Shown here: positions 42,784 to 64,000 of the stretch, one piece after another | Layout of the letters: each line of letters opens with the position of its first letter | How positions within the stretch are numbered: the first letter of the stretch is position 1 | Assembly (NCBI GenBank): GCA_009760855.2 | Contig: WPIO01000021.1 | Coordinates: 4,562,501-4,626,500 of the forward strand | DNA length: 64,000 nt | Source: Cristatella mucedo | Lineage: Eukaryota > Bryozoa > Phylactolaemata > Cristatellidae | Reading direction: 5' to 3' | Translations under genes and position numbers: made by a program | The notes under the pieces: generated by a model | What the model saw: only the letters and a program-made list of their open reading frames with translations | Told to the model about the DNA's origin: nothing | Databases searched by the model: none

Positions 42784-42793
42784 CTATAGAATG
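42784..42793 (+). promoter_or_regulatory. Recurrent TATAG start-proximal motif (integrase example)
   Basis: CTATAGAATG at the integrase start. Equivalent TATAG- or TATAAG-type boxes within about 12 bases of the ATG are seen at 26904, 27121, 27432, 27638, 33044, 36775, 37654, 39136 and 41499 (plus) and 30436, 31285, 34354, 35051 (minus). Could be a shared promoter/initiator or an RNA-processing signal; see findings. Confidence 0.55.
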
Positions 42794-43618
42794 TCATTTT
42801 TAACTCTAAATAAAAGAAAAAAGGAAGGAAAATTTAATCCAGACTCAGATACAAGTCAGATATTCAAGCCAAGACCAAAAGTAATTCCAAAAGGTTTCTT
42901 TAGTATAGCTAAACCTAATGAAAGTCATCAAGCAGACATTTTGTATGTGCTAAATGATTCTGGATACAAATATGCTTTGAGTGTTATTGATGTTGCTAGC
43001 AGATATAAAGATTCGAGACCACTTAAAACAAAGTCTTCTAAAGAAGTAACACAAGCTATAACAGATATTTATACAAAAAGGTTATTGAAGTGGCCAAAGA
43101 AGATAACAGTAGATCCTGGAACTGAGTTTAAAGGAGAATTCATGAAAGAAATGAAAAGACACGAAACACAAGTTATAGAAGCTACTAGTAAAAAGAGTGT
43201 TGCACTTGTTGAAAGAATGAATAGAACTGTAGCAGAAAGAGCATTTATTGCACAATATGAAAAAGAATTAGAAAACATTAATAATGGAGATTACACTAGA
43301 AATAAAGAATGGATTTATAATTTACCAAAGATTATTGATTATCTAAATAATAATGTTACAAGATCAATTGGTGAAGAACCTATAAAGGCGATAAAAAAAG
43401 AATCAGTAAAACTGAGTATACCAAAATATCATAGAAAAGTTGGAGAACAAGAAAGATTATTAGAACTTGGAACAACTGTTAGATATTTACTAGAGCCTGG
43501 TGAAGGAGAAGATGAAAAAAGAAGAAGAGCTACAGATGCAATATGGAGCTTGACTAAACATACTATTGCTAGAATAATGGTATTGAAAAAAACAACCTTC
43601 GCGTTTTTGGATAAATGA
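42791..43618 (+). CDS. INT: Retroviral-type (RVE) integrase, 276 residues, intact
   Basis: ATG at 42791 follows CATTTCTATAGA; an upstream ATG at 42749 lies before that motif. Catalytic triad: D49 in HQADILYV, D108 in TVDPGTEF, E141 in VERMNRT. C-terminal segment with RRRATDAIWSLTKHTIARIM resembles the SH3/chromo-like domain of Polinton integrases. It inserts the element into host DNA. No N-terminal HHCC finger is visible, unlike many retroviral relatives. Frame is complete. Confidence 0.9.
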   Translation: MSFLTLNKRKKEGKFNPDSDTSQIFKPRPKVIPKGFFSIAKPNESHQADILYVLNDSGYKYALSVIDVASRYKDSRPLKTKSSKEVTQAITDIYTKRLLKWPKKITVDPGTEFKGEFMKEMKRHETQVIEATSKKSVALVERMNRTVAERAFIAQYEKELENINNGDYTRNKEWIYNLPKIIDYLNNNVTRSIGEEPIKAIKKESVKLSIPKYHRKVGEQERLLELGTTVRYLLEPGEGEDEKRRRATDAIWSLTKHTIARIMVLKKTTFAFLDK

Positions 43619-43656
43619 TGTTAAGAGAAGTTTTGTTAGAGAAGAACTGCAAGTGA

Positions 43657-44025
43657 TTAAGCAAGAGGAGTAGTAGTTTCTCTTTGTGAATGTTCTGCTA
43701 TAATATCGTCAAACTCTTCTTTTGTAACTACTTCATCAGATAAAGCATCAGTTATTTTCGAAATAAATTCTGTGTTAGAATTGAGAGTACATCTTTTTCT
43801 TTTATCTATTTCAACTAAAACACCATCAACTGCCATTAGCATTGCTGTTAATGCTGAGAGAACAGAGACAACATTTGTTATATCCGGATGCGCATAAATA
43901 TGCGTTGTAGAAACTGTAACTCCTAAAGCTACTAGTATATTTACGATTTTAATTATATATCTTACTCTTGTTAGTTGAGTTAGACACGATCTAACTTTAA
44001 ACGTTATACTAAACTGTTTCATCAT
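43657..44025 (-). CDS. Small membrane protein, two hydrophobic segments
   Basis: ATG at 44025 (or 44022). Two hydrophobic stretches, IIKIVNILVALGVTVSTTHI and VVSVLSALTAMLMAVDGVLV, are separated by a short polar loop; a charged tail with SDEVVTKEEFDDIIAEH follows. Last gene at the right end, convergent with the integrase. Function unknown. Confidence 0.55.
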   Translation of the reverse strand: MMKQFSITFKVRSCLTQLTRVRYIIKIVNILVALGVTVSTTHIYAHPDITNVVSVLSALTAMLMAVDGVLVEIDKRKRCTLNSNTEFISKITDALSDEVVTKEEFDDIIAEHSQRETTTPLA

Positions 44026-44040
44026 ATCTTTGAAGAACAA

Positions 44041-44340
44041 ACTTTTTTCTTAAATCCGCCGTTTTCCTATAACTATTAAAAGTTTTAATTCTTGGAAATT
44101 GATCTATCTATTTTAATCAAATTTAGAAACTCTAAATTTTTTTTACTATAATATGTAATAACTAAATTTTTGTAATATTATAATTAGTCTATTGTTTTCC
44201 ATTGCGCCGAAGCAACATCTGTTGGAGTAGGATTTGATTTTTTTCGGACACTGACACTCAGGAGGGCCACTTCAAAAGGAGACCGAGCGGTAGCGAGGTC
44301 GAATTTTGGAGTGTGCTCGAGTGAGGGTCAGGGTGCGGAA
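44041..44340. other. Right terminal non-coding part of the element
   Basis: A+T-rich until about 44210, then GC content jumps. The motif GACCGAGCGGTAGCGAGGTC at about 44281 is roughly the reverse complement of the CTCGCTGTCGCTCGG repeats at the left end (about 22540 and 22630), the only hint of terminal inverted repeats. No gene seen. Confidence 0.4.
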
Positions 44341-44504
44341 TGGAAAAATCACATACGAGCATAAAATCACATAAATCACAGCCGAGTGTACGCCTGTTAA
44401 AGTCCGGCAAATTAGTTTTTTCGCTGTCGCATATGTGCCGTTGGATCAAAAGTGATATAATCCATTTGCATAGCACCCCAAGAGAACTTAATCTCTATGC
44501 GGGT

Positions 44505-44625
44505 GCTGCACATATCCTGCAGGGTTCGAGCCCACGACCTAAGTCGTCAAATAGATTCACCTTGACCTCGGTTGTTGAAGGCGAGCACCTTAACCCCTGG
44601 GCCAAACAAGGGCGGCGTCACAAGT
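44505..44625 (-). mobile_element. SINE head with internal extra segment
   Basis: Reverse strand TTTGGCCCAGGGGTTAAGGT and GTGGGCTCGAACCCTGCA, with an extra stretch between boxes A and B. About 200 bases right of the assumed element end. Confidence 0.55.
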
Positions 44626-44919
44626 ATCGGTCCGGAGTCGGTGAGGAATAGCACCGTAGCGGGTGCTGCGCTGCCGACTAAAACTCTTCAGCGTAGCACC
44701 CACTTAGCTCATGTCGCCTTGTGGAGCTACAGTTAGAGATACGTTACATGTTCAGACGTGAAAGCCGCTACACCCCATCTGTAGCGCGTGTATGACCGTG
44801 CACATTAACAACCGCTACTAAGGAAGTACATAATAACCTATAGGCAATTGCCATCGACGACTAACGAGTAGACAAGCCTTCCGTAATAATAATAACAATA
44901 ATACACTCGATAGTCTTGG

Positions 44920-45005
44920 GTTCGAATTCTGCAAGCAGTCGTGATGGCCTTAAAGGCTCATCTGCCGCTGTATAAATGAGGCAGTTGAATCAACTTAGTT
45001 TCTTC
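44920..45005 (+). mobile_element. SINE 3' half
   Basis: GGGTTCGAATTCTGCAAGCA and GGCTCATCTGCCGCTGTATA, AATGAGGCAGTTGAATCAAC. Box A half absent. Confidence 0.55.
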
Positions 45006-45034
45006 TTCTATTAGTATTATAAATATCACAAAGA

Positions 45035-45140
45035 GCTATATATATATATATATAATACTATAATATATATATATATTTATATGTATTATATAATACTAAA
45101 TAATACTATAATATATATATAGTATTATAAATATCACAAA
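45035..45140 (+). repeat. AT-rich palindromic duplication
   Basis: ATTATAAATATCACAAAGAG occurs at about 45020 and 45124 around ATATATAT and AATACTATAATATATAT blocks. Confidence 0.7.
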
Positions 45141-45324
45141 GAGCTCGACGCAAGATAGATTTAGTCACGTGCTCACGTGCTCTCAATATTGAAGAGGATA
45201 ACTGGGACAATAAGCTAAGGCTAGTGTCAAGTGAAAAATATCAAAGGAGATTATTTAATTATTTTATGTCGGTGTAGCGTACACCTCATATTTTTTGTAT
45301 GGTTTGAATATTGAATAGTGCATT

Positions 45325-45870
45325 GAATTTTAATAATAATGCAGTCGATAAAGCGCCCTCAGAGAACTCGTCGTCTTTCTAGGCGCTTTACATTTGCTGC
45401 AAAGGGAAACTCAATTGAATGGTGAGTGATATTATGCTTGATAAACAACATGAGTAACATGCTTAGGGGTGACATGCACAGGGTCAGCATCCAAGTGTGG
45501 TTAGTGGCAGCATGCACAGTATCAGCACGCGTAAGCACGTAAAGGACGAATCGCAGAGACCCACTAAATGCTGTGATAAATAGTTGCATTATTAGTTTCT
45601 TTTTAAATGCGGTCATGTCCGAAAATGTTGTGATGCGAATCGGAAGTGAGTTACAGGCTTTGGAGCATGCGAACTAAAGGCACGGCCTCCAAAGGATTAG
45701 AAGTTCGCATGGGGTACAGGTAAACGATTAGATTCCGAAAAGCGAGTGGTATCTTGATTAGCCTGGTGGAGGAGTAGATCTGATAGGTAGGCAGGAGCCA
45801 AAGAATGAAGGGACCTAAAAGTGAGCGACAAAACCTTGAATTCAATCCGTTGCTTGACTGGTAGGATCGA
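45325..45870 (-). mobile_element. CR1/L2-like LINE 3' end
   Basis: TAATAATAAT start, GATAAAGCGCCCTCAGAGAA block, then on the reverse strand a degenerate reverse-transcriptase end (LGPFILWLLPTYQIYSSTRL). Close to the 20.5-kb copy throughout. Confidence 0.7.
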
Positions 45871-48800
45871 ATGAGTACTATCCTAGCTCGTGGTTGTCTC
45901 CCCGATCTTGGCCAAAAAGCCCGGTACTGAGTTCGTCTCATAGTTTAGATCGGTTGAATGACCAGGGCCACCTGTTTCTCCCTTGGTTCACCTAACTGGA
46001 GGAAACACTCTAACCCAAAGTACCGCGGGAAATTCGATTTGAAAATAAATGGCAGACCGTGCATGCAAGCATACAGCTTCGCAACGGCTCAGCGGCAACG
46101 ACTCGCCGATCGTCGCTAGGACTGACTGACCGATCAGGTTCTCCAGTGTTGTCTGCTGTGCTGGGAGATAATATACTCAGCATTTAATAGCGTAATTAAA
46201 TAGCACGCTGATCAAAAGCCTGCTCATCGCTATTAAATAAGTCAACGCACAGTTCGATTCTCCTCTATTTCTGCTTTGAGGAAGTTCGCTGTAACGCCGA
46301 ATGCTCGGCGGACTGGGCGCGTCCGCAGCTTGCCAAGCGACGCAGCCCGCTGCCGCCGAGCGCCCCCCCCCCCGCTTTTGGTGTGTCGCGGTGCGCAATA
46401 AGCAGATCGCCTCGTCTACGCCCTATATGGCGAGGTCCTACTTACCGCTACCTAGGGATCGCGAGCTCGTCGGCGCGAGTGGGACCAAAATACCAAGCAC
46501 AAATATGTGATTTCACTGAACTTTCTTCCTAAGCGAACGACGCCACCGCTCGAGGCCTTAGCTCAGCGTTACCCTAGCACTTCGCGCCAACGCGAGGAGT
46601 TCCAGGCTTTGGGAGCATACGAACTAAACGCACGGTCTCCAAAGGATTTACGGTTTGTACGAGATGCGGTTGTGTAAGGCTGTAAATAGAATTCGAAGAG
46701 CAAACTGTGGCTTTTCAAATTTTGCTTTACGGCCTCATTTCATCTACATTTGCTTCCGTGCAGCGCTCTTTGGTCGTGAATATTCAGACTTCTCCAATAT
46801 TAGAGATGAATGTTTTCTTAGGGGTTGAAAACATACTGTCAGCGCTTCTTCAACTGGTGGATTTCGGGGGTGGAGTCTGCTTCTACCAAAGGCTAGAGAC
46901 CAGCGTGGTCTGTCGTGGAGGGACGTTGTACCTCTGACTCCTATCGTCAGGAGCTGTCTCCTGAGGAGGCCGTTGGGCCGACGATGCCTGAAACGCATAT
47001 CGGCAGAGTCTTTTAAGAACTTCAATGCTCCAGAACGGTCACTTTTTGCTGACACTTCAATTGAGAAATTGCAAGAAAATCTATATTATTAAACAAGCTT
47101 ATTAAGCAGCGAATTGGAATTGCTTTAGACTCAGAATTCAGGGTTAAGGACTTCTTTTTAGTGCGCCGTAGCGAGCTTTTCGGCGGCAAGCCTTTTGGCA
47201 TGTGGTTAAAGGCTTGCCAGATATTTTTTAAAGAAGTTTGTAAAGAGACAAGTGGCTTAAGTGAGACATCGTAACAACAGCAATATTTCAGATACAAAAT
47301 TTGTATTAGAGGGGTCGAATAATTTTTCCGAGCAGATTTCAAGGAAAAATACTGGCAACTCGTGTCCCTCCCACAAAGTCAAGGTCTATTAAAAAAAAGT
47401 CGCGACTGTGCCCCTGGAGTGTCAAATGAGTAATTCCGCAGGGTTTGCCTGCCCTAAGGGTCATTCTGCTACAGCGCGCAGCCTCGTGCCTCTCGAGTCA
47501 ATTAGAGCGCGTGACGTTACTCGCATCGAGTCCACACTAACGGCGACGTCCGGATGTCTCCGTTGAACGCGATCGAGTTTTCTTTTTCGTGCGCATTCTG
47601 ATCGACTGCGTCGGACTTTAGAAGAGCTTGAAATTCTGCTCGCTGTGGCGCAGGTGATGTGGCTGGCGATACCGCCGCCTTTTCACTTGGTAGAGAGAGA
47701 GTCGACGACGTGACGTGACGACCTGACGTGAGAATGAGGCTGCAACGTGAGGCAGCTCGCCTCCTTCCCTTAATGGGGGCGAGGAGTGCAGATAGTGCTG
47801 GGCCGCCGCCGCCAGCGGCGCGCGGCGGCCCTGCGGGCAGGAGAAGCTTCTTCAGACTTGCTGGACCTCAGCCGCCAAGAGCGGGTGATAGTTGCTTTGC
47901 CGCCAACTGCTTCCGTTTTAGCTTTATCCTTAGTTTCGCGCGGCGGCGCGGAGCTCTCTGCGAGCTCCCGGCTTGCTTCCGACTGAACCACGAGGAGACT
48001 GCTGAACGTTGAACATCGTGCCGGCGCTCTATTATAGCCGACTGGCTTTCGCAGTTGATGCGTTGCCAGCTCGCGTCTGGTCTATGGCGATCGCAGACGC
48101 CCGAAGGGTGCCGGGAGCAAAGTGGACAGAGGGCCTGCTGCCATAAAGTCAGCGAGTGGTACATGGAAGTATGTACCCAGGCTGGGTTCGGTTGGCTGGG
48201 ACCAGGCAGCTGTAATGAGGGTCGCCGGCTAGGCCGGGGTCGGACCTATGCATTGCCGGATGTGTGGTGACGAGAGGTCACCGGGGCTCTTGGGTACGGG
48301 AAGTTGGCCAAGTAAGTCGTGGTGTTGGAGGCTCCCGGTCTCGCCGAGTTATGCACCTGGATTCGTGCAGGCGTGCTCCGGCGATGCTGCCACGCACGTA
48401 AGGGAACGAGTACCCAAGGCCCGAGCGGAGCTGGATAGCTCGCTCGTTGTTGACTTGTATATTCCGCGTTCCCCGTGTAGCGTGTTCGTGACCCCCCCCC
48501 ATGTGTTGGCGTCTCTCGGTGGAAGCTTACGACTGTGGTAGTTGTCGACTCGGACTAGCCAAGCAGTTACTCAGCCAGCCGGGATTTGGACGGCGTACGC
48601 TCGTACTGTTGGATTTGGAGTCGGTACAACAACAGGACTGCAGAAGCCGACTGACCCCAACTAACACGTTTGTTCGCGCTTGCTGCGTCGTCTTGCGCCT
48701 CCATAGTGTACTGTGTATAGGACCCTCCTTGTAGACTTGTTTATTTCCCCTGTTGTTGTTGGCGCATGCGTAGTTATAAAGAGGTATAACCTGACTGCCG

Positions 48801-50280
48801 CTCGTCTTACCCTAGCTCGGCGGCATGGCGAGCGGCAGCGTGGCCGAGTATGGCGGGGTTTGGCGGGAACTAGCCTTTGACCCCTGGAACTCGGTTACAA
48901 GTACTACATGGAAGACTTTGCGGCTAGGACCGCCGAGCGTTACCGAGGAACCTACCGGTGCGACATAAGAATCAATCTCAAGTAATTGACGGCTTCGCAG
49001 CATCTCCATAGTATTCCCGAGTAGCTTACCGCTATTCCGAAGATCGGAGCGTCAGAGTTTGTGAGTTCTCTCACATTCATTTCAATCAAGTGCTCGGTAA
49101 TAAAAATTAGTTCTGATCGCCCCTCTCTCTACCCATCAGCCGCGCCTATCAGTCCAGCTTCCTCCCAAGCCAGGAAATTTCGCGGTACCGCTCTAGGTAG
49201 GTGGTAAATCGCCTCGTTTAGTCGGGCGAAAACCAGACAGCGATGATGGGCAATGAGCTATGCCTGGCCACAAACATGTCGTAACCCGGCGAACGCTGGC
49301 GCAGCGCTTAAGCCACATCGGCAACACCATTGAGGACGCGGTGTTTATTTTGTACGTACAGTGCTCGCAAGACTATAGCAAATTGATTGCGTGCGCAGTA
49401 AAAAAGCAATGAAATCTTTATCAACTCAACATCGTCCACAAAACTTCGGGTCTAATTACGAGCCGGCACCGGGATGCTGCTGCACGCCGGCCCGCCTTTG
49501 ATGTGGCTTAGCCAGCCCTCTAAAGGTCGGACTCTTCTTGGAAAGGGCTCGGCTGTTCTCGGAAGGGAGGTCGGGGCGAGCGGACCGGATGGCGGTGGCA
49601 ACCGGCGTGAGAGTAGCCATAGAGACACCGAGCCGAGCGGCAGTGTGATGACGCTCTGACAGCCGCCTCGAGGAGATAATATACGCCTGTTAATGCATCG
49701 AGGTGATTGTGTGTCTTTGTTTTTGTATCTCCGCGTACTTTTGAACTACAGAAACTTTAGACACTCACTGAAGAGGACTGTTTTGTATTAACCCTGACCA
49801 TTTTTAAGAAATTGTATTGAGACCTGTTGGAATGATTAAATGGCGCGGAAGCAGCCGTGTAGCGTCACTCTTGAATAGGAACTTAAAAATTATTTTTAAA
49901 AAGGAAGCCAAACTAGCCAAAGTTCGGTCACAGTCTATCAGTTCGCCACTGTACATTATTCCTGCCCCACTTCTCAACCGCCTCTCCGCCACGCCTTTTT
50001 AAACATGGCGGCTACCATTCCGCTCTGCATAGATAAACGTGGCTGATCTGTGTTTGATTATTGCGAGATATGTTTCAGATGCAAAAGTACAAGCACAAAT
50101 GTAGGTTTAATTTTAATTTAGCATGGTATTTCAGTTCCGATTACGACGACTGATGACTAAAATGTAGGCCGTCCTTGAACAATACGAAGTCCAATACAGC
50201 GAGTCCATTTTGTGGACCTCACCAGAGCGGCGGTGTGGAGTCACTTGCTTGGTAGTTTTATCGCGTAAATAACGGCAATC
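45870..50280. other. Upstream flank of RAD23, no confident gene
   Basis: Includes a LINE scrap (46590), GC-rich stretch with many short frames (47500-48800) and a C-run near 46370. Frames there lack domains or splice-consistent motifs. A promoter for RAD23 should lie near its right end. Confidence 0.4.
46590..46680 (-). mobile_element. Short LINE 3'-end fragment
   Basis: GAGTTCCAGGCTTTGGGAGC and the following ACGAACTAAACGCACGGTCT repeat the segment found at 11255, 20860 and 45650. No ORF left. Confidence 0.55.
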
Positions 50281-63278
<12,998 letters not shown>

Positions 63279-63534
63279 GTAAGGGTTTTGCTGGTGCTGG
63301 TGCTGTTCGTGCTGAGTAGCACCGAATCACGCCGCCGTTCTGGCTGGTGTATATGATAAAAGCTAAACGCCTTCTCTAGTACTTCCTGTATAGACTCGTG
63401 TTACCCTCCCGATCCCGATGTTACACTCCCAAAGTAGCCGACCGTGGCCGATTTACTGCGTTAGCATTATCATAATTACTAGGCCCCCTGATGAGCAAGT
63501 ACTTGCTTTGCAATGTATTGGTGTTTTTGGACTA

Positions 63535-64000
63535 CCATGCATTATATGGCAACCTTAGAGAACTAAATCTTAAGGGAAGCCTTTCAATTGGTCGAGATGT
63601 AATGCATAATATCAACACTCAGTAGCACCCAAAAGGTCAATTCACACGGATTGAGCACATTTTATGAAAACTACATGACGTTTTAGCATCTTTTAAATGT
63701 CGTCAAGCAAGGGATAGTCGTGACGTCAGTCAGCAGTCAGTTCCAGGTTTTGGGAGTGTACAAATTGAATGTACTGTCTCCTAAGGATGAGGCTGGTTAG
63801 TGGCACAGCTTAACGACCTGAATCAGAAGAGCTGGCGATACGATGCAAAGCCTGAATTAGAAGTATTTCTAATAGGTAGGCTGTGGAGAGAGAATGAAGG
63901 CACGTAAATGTGACAGCACCGAAGTCGATGCGATGCCTGATTGCAAGCCAGTGCAGTTAGTTATGTAAAGGTATAATTTGACATTTGCGATATGTACCAT
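63535..64000 (-). mobile_element. CR1/L2-like LINE 3' end, cut by window edge
   Basis: Contains CAGTTCCAGGTTTTGGGAGT and CTCCTAAGGATGAGGCTGGT, equivalents of the 11-kb and 45-kb copies, on the reverse strand. In RAD23 intron 5. Confidence 0.55.

Larger units (their letters stand above)
22500..44340. mobile_element. Maverick/Polinton (adintovirus-like) endogenous DNA virus, about 21.5 kb
   Basis: A sharp A+T-rich block between GC-richer flanks holds the Polinton core set: protein-primed PolB (22732-26640), A32-like ATPase (35086-35830), adenain-like protease (34383-34720), penton-like proteins (36775-38505), hexon-like major capsid protein (39136-40698) and retroviral-type integrase (42791-43618). 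Genes are compact, on both strands, without obvious introns, and many start after a TATAG motif. Extra modules are four tail-fibre-like proteins, a PLA2-domain protein, an HNH/AP2 endonuclease and YqaJ exonuclease. Known Polintons are 15-25 kb with long terminal inverted repeats and integrate as proviruses. Clear long terminal repeats are not visible here, so the ends given are approximate, placed where GC-rich sequence with faint inverted similarity resumes. Several genes carry stops and frameshifts. Confidence 0.93.

Noticed and set aside
47728-48012. Arg/Ala/Pro-rich frames in the GC-rich region
   Set aside because: Overlapping frames in several registers with no motif; typical of GC-rich non-coding DNA.

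Overview
The window is eukaryotic nuclear DNA, most likely from an invertebrate animal (phylum not determinable from the sequence). Two multi-exon genes have clean GT-AG introns and consistent phases. The non-coding DNA is full of microsatellites, decayed CR1/L2-like LINE 3' ends, a tRNA-derived SINE family, Tc1-like fold-back elements and a MITE.

Left third (about 2.3-21.6 kb, minus strand): one complete WD40-repeat protein gene, ten coding exons running from a start codon at 21607 to a stop at 2297, about 506 residues. Every repeat between 2.8 and 21.3 kb lies in its introns. A GC-rich, CpG-rich stretch (about 21.6-22.5 kb) covers its 5' flank.

Middle third (about 22.5-44.3 kb): a strikingly A+T-rich block carrying a Maverick/Polinton (adintovirus-like) endogenous DNA virus of about 21.5 kb. 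It has the family hallmarks: protein-primed type B DNA polymerase, retroviral-type integrase, packaging ATPase, adenain-like protease, double-jelly-roll major capsid protein and penton-like minor capsid proteins. Unusual additions are four phage tail-fibre-like proteins, a parvovirus-type PLA2 domain protein, a phage-type HNH/AP2 homing endonuclease, a YqaJ exonuclease, two tandem penton-like paralogues and several Cys-rich or membrane ORFs. Many genes begin directly after a TATAG-type motif, suggesting a shared promoter or RNA-processing signal. Polymerase, ATPase, protease and PLA2 genes are broken by stops and homopolymer frameshifts. Major capsid, exonuclease, integrase, one penton gene and one fibre gene are intact. 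The copy is therefore a recently captured or partly decayed provirus (or carries assembly indels).

Right third (about 44.3-64 kb): LINE, SINE and fold-back repeats, a roughly 300-bp GA microsatellite, and on the plus strand the 5' part of a RAD23 homologue (UBL domain, Ala/Pro linker, UBA1) in five exons from 50281 to 63278. Its XPC-binding and UBA2 exons lie beyond the right edge.
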